Below the pieces are notes generated by a model. The model saw nothing but the letters and a program-made list of their open reading frames with translations. It ran no database searches and was not told the origin of the DNA. From an uncultured delta proteobacterium (GTDB lineage: Bacteria > Myxococcota_A > Bradymonadia > REDH01), in contig CAIWGR010000250.1 of NCBI GenBank assembly GCA_903912275.1, forward strand, positions 1 to 10,412: 10,412 nt of DNA. Direction: 5' to 3'. The number at the start of each line of letters is the position of its first letter. Position 1 is the first letter of the stretch. This document shows, piece after piece, positions 1-5,679 of the stretch. The position numbers were made by a program, and so were the translations under genes.

Positions 1-618
1 CTCTGGGCGCTCGCCTTCTCCGGGCTCGCTGCTGCGGCACTGGCCGGCGCGGAGCGGCTCCGGCACGGCCGCGATCAGGTGCTCGGCGCGCTCTACCTTC
101 TCGGTGCGGCGGGTGCGATCCTCGTTGGTTCCAAGGTGGCAGTCGATGCGCACGACATCGAGACGGTCCTCTTCGGCAGCGCCGTGGCGGTCGCGCCCGA
201 GGAGTTTCAGCGGCTGGTCGTGACGGCAGCGCTGCTGCTCGGCCTCCATCTCTGGCTCCGCCGCGGCTTTATCGCGGCCTCCTTCGATGCCGAAGGCGCG
301 GTTGCGCGCGGCCTCCCCGTCGCTGCGCTCAAGGTGCTGCTGCTGGCGACCGTGGCGCTCGCGGTCTCTGTCACCACCCGCACCATCGGCGCGCTGCCCG
401 TCTTTGCCTTTTCTACGCTGCCTGCGCTCGCAGCTTCGAGGGTCTGCCGTAGCCTCGGCACCACGCTGCCGGTCGCTGCGCTGCTGGGCGCTGTGGCTGG
501 CTTTGGCGGCTATCTCGCAGCCTTCGTCTGGGAGCTGCCTGTTGGCGCGAGCCAGACGGCTGTTGCGCTGCTGCTCTTTGCCGGAGCTGCGGCGGTTGGC
601 AGGCTACTCCGGCGCTGA
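1..618 (+). CDS. Metal ABC transporter permease, ABC-3 (ZnuB/MntB-like) family, 3' part
   Basis: Inner-membrane permease subunit of an ABC importer for divalent metal (zinc or manganese type). The frame is open from base 1 and ends at TGA 616-618, so the 5' end lies outside the window; 205 codons are visible. The residues are almost all hydrophobic, with about five membrane segments. Family signatures: a helix followed by a loop of the form 'VDAHDIETVLFGSAVAV', matching the conserved 'D(I/L)...LFGS' region of ABC-3 permeases, and later 'RTIGALPVFAFSTLPALAA', matching the 'vG.lLv.alLi.PaatA' helix. A GTG at 79-81 opens the frame but is internal, since homologous-looking sequence continues upstream of it. 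The binding protein and ATPase genes would be expected upstream, outside the window. The metal cannot be told from this half. The 3' end overlaps the opposite-strand START-like gene by 15 bases. Confidence 0.82.
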   Translation, partial: LWALAFSGLAAAALAGAERLRHGRDQVLGALYLLGAAGAILVGSKVAVDAHDIETVLFGSAVAVAPEEFQRLVVTAALLLGLHLWLRRGFIAASFDAEGAVARGLPVAALKVLLLATVALAVSVTTRTIGALPVFAFSTLPALAASRVCRSLGTTLPVAALLGAVAGFGGYLAAFVWELPVGASQTAVALLLFAGAAAVGRLLRR

Positions 619-1311
619 GGCGGGCGCAGCCGCCGGCTTCGTCCCGTAGACCTTGGCGTGCTGCTTGCGCAGGCTGGTGATGATGGCCGGCAGGGTGGTG
701 CGCGAGGCCCAGCGGATGACGAAGTCGGGGAGCGGGATACCTGGGTCGCCGTAGAGCACGTAGCGGCAGTAGGTCCAGGTGGGGTCGTCGGGCAGGGCGG
801 AGACCACCCAGTAGCCAGCGCTCTCATTCATGTTGCCGGACCCCGGGATGTACTTGAAGAGGTTCACCCAGGCGCGCCTGCCGCCGATGGTCTTGTAGCC
901 GACCCATGCCCGCATGTTCCAGGTACGGTCGGGCACGGGCCAGGGGAGGTCGGTGACGCCACCCAAGATGTCGAACTCCCCTTCGCGCCGAAGCAGGCGC
1001 ATCTCGGCCATCGAGGGGGCCCACTGGGTCTGCTTGGGGTAGTCTCGGAGGATGGCGGCGAGCTCCTCGACGGGAGCCTGGATGAGGCCGTTCACCTCGC
1101 CGCGGAAGGGCATGTTGGTATCCATGCTCCGGATCGTGTCGCCCTTCTTGAGCGCCTCAATCTGCGCGGCGCTGAGCTGCCTGATGGCCGGCTGCTCCAC
1201 CTCGATGGCGGCCGCCAGGCCAGGCGCGAGGAGCAGGAGCGTGGCCACGACAGCGGCGAGGGCAGAGCGGGAGAGATGGGCCAGGCGTTCGTGCATCAAG
1301 CGGTCGTCCAT
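604..1311 (-). CDS. Exported START/SRPBCC-fold lipid-binding-like protein
   Basis: This 235-residue protein has an N-terminal export signal: basic start, hydrophobic run at residues 18-30 and an Ala-rich cleavage-like site near 'GLAAA-IE' (residues 31-37). Residues about 45-222 read as a START-type (SRPBCC superfamily) hydrophobic-pocket domain. Supporting motifs are 'RDYPKQTQWAPSMAEMRLL' (89-107), 'DLPWPVPDRTW' (121-131), which resembles the 'P.PvsdRd' strand of START domains, and a final amphipathic helix from 'GIPLPDFVIRWAS' to 'LRKQHAKVYG' (191-223). The C-terminus is an Ala/Pro tail. Proteins of this type bind a lipid or other apolar ligand; the ligand is unknown, and an export signal suggests a periplasmic or envelope role. 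No strong Shine-Dalgarno precedes ATG 1311; a second in-frame ATG at 1296 would give a shorter, more typical signal peptide and is a real alternative. It is transcribed divergently from the glycosyltransferase. Confidence 0.78.
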   Translation of the reverse strand: MDDRLMHERLAHLSRSALAAVVATLLLLAPGLAAAIEVEQPAIRQLSAAQIEALKKGDTIRSMDTNMPFRGEVNGLIQAPVEELAAILRDYPKQTQWAPSMAEMRLLRREGEFDILGGVTDLPWPVPDRTWNMRAWVGYKTIGGRRAWVNLFKYIPGSGNMNESAGYWVVSALPDDPTWTYCRYVLYGDPGIPLPDFVIRWASRTTLPAIITSLRKQHAKVYGTKPAAAPASAPE

Positions 1312-1513
1312 GCGAAATGGTGAGGCTCACGGGACGCCCCGCATAGCAGGTTATTCGCCAACCGTGCCACACGGCGGAAACAACGGTGACGCAGCACGGT
1401 CGCAATCCCCGCGCGCAGGCTTCTGGATATTCACGGTCGCGCGGGTAAGGCGCTACCCTTCCGACTCGTCGGTCGCCGGGTCTCGGTGGCAGAGGTCGCC
1501 GAGGGAGACGCAC
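1312..1513. promoter_or_regulatory. Divergent intergenic region between START-like protein and glycosyltransferase
   Basis: This 202-base region must hold promoters for both flanking genes. I see no convincing -35/-10 pair on either strand. Structure visible on the + side: an inverted repeat GGGTA (1443-1447) / TACCC (1454-1458) with a 6-base loop, and an exact 8-base direct repeat GGTCGCCG at 1471-1478 and 1494-1501, the second copy running into the glycosyltransferase ribosome-binding site. Nothing here looks like a gene. Confidence 0.5.
1503..1507 (+). promoter_or_regulatory. Ribosome-binding site fixing the glycosyltransferase start
   Basis: GGGAG at 1503-1507 lies 6 bases before ATG 1514. 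It supports this start over the open frame that runs back to 1052 through the START-like gene on the other strand. Confidence 0.7.
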
Positions 1514-2506
1514 ATGACCAGTCCCAACGACGCTCGCATCCCCAACCGCTTTGTGTTGCTGTGGACGGGTTCGGAATTCCCGCTCTACTGCCGCCTCGCC
1601 GTCGAGAGCCTGTTGCAGGTCGACCCGGACTGCACGGTGGAGGTCCACCTGTTTGGAGAGGAGCCTGTCGCGGCGCCCCATTTCAAGCCGCTCTTGAACC
1701 GCGATCGGGTGACGCTGCATCGCATCGCGCTCGACAAGGTCTTCGATGCGACGGGCGAACTCGCGGAGCCGCTCAAGGCGCTCTACCAGCGCATCCCCGC
1801 CTCGGCGCGCATCGCGCAGAGCAACCTCCTCCGCTATGCCATCCTCTATGAGCGGGGCGGTATCTATGTGGACTTCGACATCCTCGCGCTCAACGACTTC
1901 CGCCACCTGCTCCACCACGCAGCCTTTGTGGGCGAGGAGCAGGTCTGGAAGGTCGACGAGGCGCGCGTCGAGGGTCGCCGCGAGCCTTGGATGGTCGGCC
2001 CCACGCTCTCCTACGTGGCAGCCTACGCGCTGAGCCGAGGCTGGTCGCTCGCCGGTGGGCGCTCGCTGGCCGGCAGCTGGCTCGTCCGCAAGCTCGATGC
2101 CGCCTGGAGCGGCCCCAACCTCAACAACGCAGTGCTCGGCGCTGAGCCACGCAGCGCCTGGATCCGCCGCCTGCTGGTGGCTGCGCTCAGCGCCTCGCCA
2201 ACCCTGCGATTCGCACTGGGCCCCACGCTGGTCTCCCAGGCCTGGCAGGCCGACCGGAGCGAGGTGGAGCGGCTTCCGTCGACCGCCTTCTACTTCGAGC
2301 CTCCGACCTACAGCTTCCGCTTCTTCGAAGGGCTGCCAAACCCGCTCCCCGAGGGTGCGCTGCTGATCCACTATGTCAACAGCAACCACCGCAAGCAGCT
2401 CGAGAAACTCTCGCTCGAAGGGATTGCGTCGAGGCGCGAGGGGCCGCTCTTCTACCGGCTCGCCAGCCAGGTCTGCGACCGCGCAGGCATGCTTCCCAAC
2501 GCCTAG
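1514..2506 (+). CDS. Glycosyltransferase with DXD motif (GT32 / Gly_transf_sug type)
   Basis: This 330-residue cytosolic-looking protein (no signal peptide or membrane helix) is a probable retaining sugar transferase using a nucleotide-sugar donor. The key block is 'SNLLRYAILYERGGIYVDFD' at residues 103-122. It has the Arg-Tyr and Gly-Gly-x-Tyr features of the Gly_transf_sug family and the metal/nucleotide-binding DXD as D120-F-D122. Other family-like pieces are the N-terminal 'IPNRFVLLWTGSEFP' (9-23), 'NNAVLGAEP' (204-212), 'LGPTLVSQAW' (235-244) and 'ALLIHYVNSNH' near the end (282-292), matching the late His-bearing region seen in this group. The family is found in LPS, capsule and glycolipid synthesis; donor and acceptor here are unknown. 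The gene stands alone between opposite-strand neighbours, so it is probably monocistronic. The start at 1514 is set by a good ribosome-binding site. Confidence 0.85.
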   Translation: MTSPNDARIPNRFVLLWTGSEFPLYCRLAVESLLQVDPDCTVEVHLFGEEPVAAPHFKPLLNRDRVTLHRIALDKVFDATGELAEPLKALYQRIPASARIAQSNLLRYAILYERGGIYVDFDILALNDFRHLLHHAAFVGEEQVWKVDEARVEGRREPWMVGPTLSYVAAYALSRGWSLAGGRSLAGSWLVRKLDAAWSGPNLNNAVLGAEPRSAWIRRLLVAALSASPTLRFALGPTLVSQAWQADRSEVERLPSTAFYFEPPTYSFRFFEGLPNPLPEGALLIHYVNSNHRKQLEKLSLEGIASRREGPLFYRLASQVCDRAGMLPNA

Positions 2507-2525
2507 CAGCCACGCATGCGCCCAC

Positions 2526-2544
2526 CCGCCGTTTTGCGAGGCGG
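2526..2544. terminator. Possible bidirectional hairpin between convergent genes
   Basis: Inverted repeat CCGCC (2526-2530) / GGCGG (2540-2544) with a 9-base loop that includes TTTT. It lies in the 38-base gap between the glycosyltransferase stop (2506) and the oxidoreductase stop codon (2547-2545), which it abuts. There is no U-tract on either strand, so termination by this stem is inference from its position. An 8-base palindrome CGCATGCG sits beside it at 2513-2520. Confidence 0.35.
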
Positions 2545-3789
2545 CTAGGCGCGGAGCCGCCGCGTCTTCATCGTACCCCAACCCGTCTCGCTCACGCTGG
2601 CGAGGAAGGACCAGAGCGCCGATTCGCGGGGCTTCGGCTCTCCTCCGTGGCCCATGCGGCGCAGCTGGCGCGCGTACCAAGCGACCTCGAGGAGGGCCAT
2701 CTTGTCGATGGCGGCGATGCCCGTCTTGATGGGGCGAACTGCCTCCCGGGGCTCCTGGCCTGCGAGCAGCCGGAGCGGCGCATCGGGCTCAATCGCCAGC
2801 AGCCGCGCGATGCCGATGAAGTCGACCGACCCGCCCTCCACAGCGGCGCTCATGCCTGCCACGGAGCGGAAGCCACCGGTCACCATGAGCGGCGTCTTGG
2901 TCGCCTCGCGCGCCTTCTCCGCGAACTCCAGGAAGTAGGCCTCGCGCCGAATCGTCGACTCCTTCATCGGCTCGCGCGTCACGCCCGCCATCACCGGGGC
3001 CTCGTAGGTGCCGCCCGAGATCTCGATCAGGTCGATGCCGGCCTCCGACAGCGCGCGCACTACATCGAGCGACTCCTCTTCCGAGAAGCCACCCTTCTGG
3101 AAGTCGGCCGAATTCATCTTGATGCCGACCGAAAAATCGTGGCCTGTGGTGGCGCGGATGGACTTGTAGATCTCCAGCACAAACCGCCTGCGCCGCTCGG
3201 CATCGCCGCCCCAGCCATCGTTCCGCTGGTTGTGGCGGCCCGACAGGAACTGGCTCACCAGGTAGCCGTGGGCGCCGTGAATCTGCACCCCGGTGAAGCC
3301 CGCCGCCTTGGCCAGTCCGGCGCTCCGTCCGAAGCGGCCAACGATATCGACAATCTCGGCCTCGGTGAGCTCGCGTGGCGTGTTGAAGAAGGGGGTCAGC
3401 GCATCGCCAAAGCCTAGCGCCGACGGAGAAACCGTCTCGGCATTGAGACCCTTCGGCGACTGCTTGCCTGGGTGGTTGAGCTGCATCCAGAGCTCGGTGC
3501 CGTTCGCGGTGCCGGCCTCTGCCCAGGCGCGAAGCAGCGCCATGTCGGCGTCGTCTTCCAGAACCACATTGTTCGGCTCTCCGAGCGCGCGCCGGTCGAC
3601 CATCACGTTGCCGGTGATGTTGAGGCCGATGCCGCCCTCGGCCCATCGCCCATACAGCGCTACGAGCGCCTCGGTCACGTGGTTGTCGATGGTCCCCAGC
3701 GCCTCGCTCATGGCCGATTTGGCGAGCCGGTTCTTGACGACGCGGCCGTTGGGGAGAGTGAAGGGCTGGGCAAATGCGGGCGTGGTCAT
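2545..3789 (-). CDS. Old Yellow Enzyme family NADH:flavin oxidoreductase
   Basis: A 414-residue single-domain FMN TIM barrel of the OYE / NADH:flavin oxidoreductase family (COG1902 type), which reduces activated C=C bonds using NAD(P)H. Family landmarks in order: 'FTLPNGRVVKNRLAKSAM' (10-27), first barrel strand and FMN-contact loop; 'QLNHPGKQ' (103-110); catalytic 'HGAHGYL' (171-177), with the substrate-anion-binding pair H171/H174 and the following Tyr; 'FLSGRHNQRNDGWGG' (181-195); 'VGIKMNSADF' (221-230); 'MVTGGF' (302-307) and 'GIARLL' (326-331), the FMN-phosphate loops. It lacks the C-terminal Fe-S and second flavin/NAD domain of 2,4-dienoyl-CoA reductases, but has about 70 residues after the phosphate site, a helical cap. 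ATG 3789 has AGGA about 6 bases upstream. The gene follows the exported protein by 34 bases on the same strand, so co-transcription is likely. The physiological substrate is unknown. Confidence 0.92.
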   Translation of the reverse strand: MTTPAFAQPFTLPNGRVVKNRLAKSAMSEALGTIDNHVTEALVALYGRWAEGGIGLNITGNVMVDRRALGEPNNVVLEDDADMALLRAWAEAGTANGTELWMQLNHPGKQSPKGLNAETVSPSALGFGDALTPFFNTPRELTEAEIVDIVGRFGRSAGLAKAAGFTGVQIHGAHGYLVSQFLSGRHNQRNDGWGGDAERRRRFVLEIYKSIRATTGHDFSVGIKMNSADFQKGGFSEEESLDVVRALSEAGIDLIEISGGTYEAPVMAGVTREPMKESTIRREAYFLEFAEKAREATKTPLMVTGGFRSVAGMSAAVEGGSVDFIGIARLLAIEPDAPLRLLAGQEPREAVRPIKTGIAAIDKMALLEVAWYARQLRRMGHGGEPKPRESALWSFLASVSETGWGTMKTRRLRA

Positions 3790-3801
3790 GGGGTTCCTGA
3801 G

Positions 3802-3818
3802 CGGCGCGTGGTGCGCCG
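3802..3818 (-). promoter_or_regulatory. Intercistronic GC hairpin
   Basis: Perfect inverted repeat: CGGCGC (3802-3807), loop of 5, GCGCCG (3813-3818), all six pairs G-C. It fills the 34-base gap between the exported protein stop (3826-3824) and the oxidoreductase ribosome-binding site. There is no U-tract on the coding strand, so it is more likely an mRNA-stabilising or attenuating stem than a full terminator. That function is inferred from position only. Confidence 0.45.
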
Positions 3819-3823
3819 GATTT

Positions 3824-4954
3824 CTACTTGGCTTGGAGCGAGAAGGTGCTGTCGGTCTTCATGGTCATGCCGGCGGCCTCGGTGTTCATCTTCACCGTGC
3901 CAGCGACCTGCACGAGTGCGCCGCGTGCGGTGTCGAACTGGCCGGCAACATCGGCATCGAGGTTGGTCTTCATCTCCGGCATGCCGGCCATCGGCGGAGC
4001 TTCATCGTCTCCCCCAGCCTCGCCAACGACATCCATCTGCATCTCCATGCCGAAGGCGTCAGCGCCATCTTCGCCGCTGACCGTGAAGGCCTGCTTGCCG
4101 GCGGGAGCTGCAACCTGTCGGGTGTTCACCGCCGCGGTCGACTTCACCCGCATCTTCGCGATGCCCGCATCGAACGACTCGGCCGTGCAGGAGAGGGTGC
4201 CAAAGGGGTGCTTGACCTCCGTGACGGAGCCCGGGCGGAAGTCGCCGTCAGGGAGCACGAGCATGTCGAGAAGTCCGACCGGCAGCGCCTCGACCGAGGG
4301 TGTCTCGCCAGTGACCTGGGCCTCGCCCTTCGCAGGCGCGGTCTGCATCGTTGCCGAGGCCGTCACCTGTCCCGTCTTGGGGTCGACACCGGCGAAGACC
4401 TTCACAGAAACCCGCTCGTCGCCCTCGCCAGCCTCCACCGTCGCAGAAGCGCCAGAACCGCCGGCCTGCAGGCCGATAACAACCTTGTTGTCGACCATGT
4501 AGACCTTCAGCTGCTGTTCGAGCAGCAGGTGCCCTTTGCGGTCCATCCGGCCCTTCAGCGTCCGCGCCTCTGCGGGAAAGCTGGTGAGCGTGCCGAGCGA
4601 GCGACCATCTTGCTCGACCTGCAGGCTGGTGACCTCAAAGGTGACCTCTGCGCTGCCGTCCGGGAAGACCCGCCCCACCTTCTGCGTGAAGTCGGAGCTG
4701 ACCTTCAGGCGACTCTGCAGACCGCCGCCCGCACCGATATCGGGCATGCCGCCCATGCCTCCGAACATGCCGCCCATGCCGCCCATGCCGGGCATGGCGC
4801 CGAGGTTCGGGAGCACCATGCTGATCGCGGTCTCGTCCTGGTAGTGGTAGGCGACGGTCGTTCCCGTCTTCCAGTTGTAGACGAGTTCCGCAGCGGAGGC
4901 CGGGGCTGCGGCGACAAGCAGGGGAAGAGCGAGCAGCGAGAACAGACGCTTCAT
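3824..4954 (-). CDS. Exported beta-rich protein with N-terminal Gly-Gly-Met repeat (DUF6263-like, tentative)
   Basis: This 376-residue protein of unknown function starts with a clear type I signal peptide: Lys-Arg, hydrophobic run at residues 4-17, and 'APASA-AEL' cleavage near residue 21/22. The mature part opens with 'LVYNWKTGTTVAYHYQDETAISM', then a Met/Gly segment at residues 54-70 with Met every third or fourth residue, then about 300 residues of alternating polar/hydrophobic strands. One feature is a 'V..DG.AEVTFEVTSLQV'-type strand pair (95-113). The end, 'GQFDTARGALVQVAGTVKM', resembles the C-terminal strands of DUF6263-type envelope proteins; I offer that family tentatively. A single Cys (C256) remains after signal removal. 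A second Met-rich stretch lies at 303-328. ATG 4954 has GGAG 6 bases upstream. It probably heads a two-gene unit with the downstream oxidoreductase. Confidence 0.75.
   Translation of the reverse strand: MKRLFSLLALPLLVAAAPASAAELVYNWKTGTTVAYHYQDETAISMVLPNLGAMPGMGGMGGMFGGMGGMPDIGAGGGLQSRLKVSSDFTQKVGRVFPDGSAEVTFEVTSLQVEQDGRSLGTLTSFPAEARTLKGRMDRKGHLLLEQQLKVYMVDNKVVIGLQAGGSGASATVEAGEGDERVSVKVFAGVDPKTGQVTASATMQTAPAKGEAQVTGETPSVEALPVGLLDMLVLPDGDFRPGSVTEVKHPFGTLSCTAESFDAGIAKMRVKSTAAVNTRQVAAPAGKQAFTVSGEDGADAFGMEMQMDVVGEAGGDDEAPPMAGMPEMKTNLDADVAGQFDTARGALVQVAGTVKMNTEAAGMTMKTDSTFSLQAK
4745..4795 (-). repeat. In-frame tandem repeat encoding Gly-Gly-Met units
   Basis: Imperfect 9-base units (GGC-GGC-ATG on the coding strand) are repeated through 51 bases and encode residues 54-70 of the exported protein: Met at 54, 57, 60, 63, 67 and 70, with mostly Gly between. 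The composition resembles the disordered GGM tail of GroEL, but here it is near the N-terminus of an exported protein. Confidence 0.75.
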
Positions 4955-5140
4955 GGGATGCTCCAGGTGAAGGGTAGGGCGGGCGCATGATAGGCGAGGT
5001 GCGGGCTTGTGGCGAGGAGAAGTGGGAAGCGCAACGGTCGATGGCGGCCCCTAGGTGGGGCTTGTGCCGAGGCGCCTCTGTCGCCTACTGCAATCGGACA
5101 GAGAATTTTCTGGCCTGCCGCTGGCGGCCCGGAGGGGACA
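4955..5140. promoter_or_regulatory. Divergent promoter region with inverted repeats
   Basis: This 186-base region separates the exported-protein gene (-) from the J-domain gene (+). Visible structure: GCCCC (5047-5051) / GGGGC (5057-5061) with a 5-base centre, then a perfect 10-base palindrome GAGGCGCCTC at 5069-5078, then a tight GCCGC/GCGGC pair at 5117-5128 just before the J-domain ribosome-binding site. On the - strand TATCAT (4992-4987) could serve as a -10 for the exported protein, giving a leader of about 25 bases, but no good -35 is in place. The palindrome could be an operator; that is inference. Confidence 0.45.
5131..5135 (+). promoter_or_regulatory. Strong ribosome-binding site of the J-domain gene
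   Basis: GGAGG at 5131-5135, with a further GG, lies 5 bases before ATG 5141. It decides this start over the open frame that continues back to 5009. Confidence 0.8.
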
Positions 5141-5605
5141 ATGACACTGACCGAAGCGATTTCCATTCTCGAGCTTCGTGGCGGTGATTCGCTGGATGAG
5201 GCGCGTCAATCGCACCGGCAGCTGGCGCAGGTCTGGCATCCGGACCGCTTCACTGCCGATTCGCTCAAGGCCCGCGCCAATGCGAAGATGCGTGACATCA
5301 ACGAGGCCTTCTCGGTGGTGACGGGTGCAGCTTTGAACGGTCGCATCCCTACGCCCGTGACCTATCGGGAGACCTCGCCCAGCGTCTCCTATCAGCCCCC
5401 TGCGCCGCGCGCCGATGTAGCGCCCACGACATCGTCGAGCTCTTCCTCGGGGGAGACCAATGTCTTCGCGATCATCGGCATCGCTGTGGTGGGTATCGCC
5501 ATTCTGGCGGTCGCCTGGCATGTCATCGCCTTTGTCGCGGGACTCGGCTTCATTGGCCACTTCATCTTCCGCGCGCTCGCCATCGGCGCGAGCAAGATGA
5601 AGTAG
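5141..5605 (+). CDS. Small membrane-anchored J-domain (DnaJ-like) protein
   Basis: This 154-residue protein has a J-domain at residues 1-62. Helix II 'EARQSHRQLAQVWHPDRF' (20-37) contains the invariant His-Pro-Asp at 33-35, and helix III is 'RANAKMRDINEAFSVV' (45-60). The HPD loop is the DnaK/Hsp70-stimulating element, so the protein should recruit a DnaK. It lacks the G/F, zinc-finger and substrate-binding domains of DnaJ (a type III J protein). The middle (residues 70-105) is a Pro-rich then Ser-rich linker with seven consecutive Ser. Residues 107-148 are strongly hydrophobic and can make one or two membrane helices, ending in 'SKMK'. The likely topology is a cytosolic J-domain tethered to the inner membrane, bringing DnaK to a membrane site; the client is unknown. 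It is divergent from the exported GGM protein and convergent with the serine hydrolase gene. Confidence 0.85.
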   Translation: MTLTEAISILELRGGDSLDEARQSHRQLAQVWHPDRFTADSLKARANAKMRDINEAFSVVTGAALNGRIPTPVTYRETSPSVSYQPPAPRADVAPTTSSSSSSGETNVFAIIGIAVVGIAILAVAWHVIAFVAGLGFIGHFIFRALAIGASKMK

Positions 5606-5615
5606 GGCAGGCTTC

Positions 5616-5641
5616 GTGCGCGCGTCGTGGCCAGCGCGTGC
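5616..5641. terminator. Possible hairpin between convergent genes
   Basis: GTGCGCGC (5616-5623) can pair with GCGCGTGC (5634-5641) over 8 positions, two of them G-U wobbles in RNA, around a 10-base loop. It lies 10 bases past the J-domain stop, in the 74-base gap before the hydrolase stop codon at 5682-5680. No U-tract follows, so terminator function is only suggested by position. Confidence 0.35.
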
Positions 5642-5679
5642 GCTCACACCACAGTCACACCAACGCGCCTTCCTCGGAC

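Noticed and set aside
1352..1372. Sigma-54-like TGGCACG on the - strand upstream of the START-like gene
   Set aside because: The -24 half is a good match, but the GC of the -12 element falls two bases too close and TTGC is missing; sigma-54 spacing is strict.
1052..1513. In-frame upstream extension of the glycosyltransferase (484 codons in total)
   Set aside because: The extension is Arg/Ser-rich, lies antisense to the START-like gene, resembles no domain, and the internal ATG 1514 has a good ribosome-binding site.
1157..2680. 507-codon open frame antisense to the glycosyltransferase
   Set aside because: Arg/Ala/Val-biased composition typical of antisense frames in GC-rich coding DNA; it crosses three other genes and contains no recognisable domain.
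4745..4795. GGM repeat as evidence of a chaperonin fragment
   Set aside because: The surrounding protein has a signal peptide and beta-rich sequence with no GroEL motifs; only the local repeat composition is similar.
3293..4990. 565-codon + strand open frame across the oxidoreductase and exported protein
   Set aside because: It is antisense to two well-supported genes and has His/Arg-rich low-complexity composition, as expected of a shadow frame.
5009..5140. Upstream extension of the J-domain frame
   Set aside because: It contains no J-domain sequence, and a strong GGAGG site precedes ATG 5141, which begins the J-domain directly.
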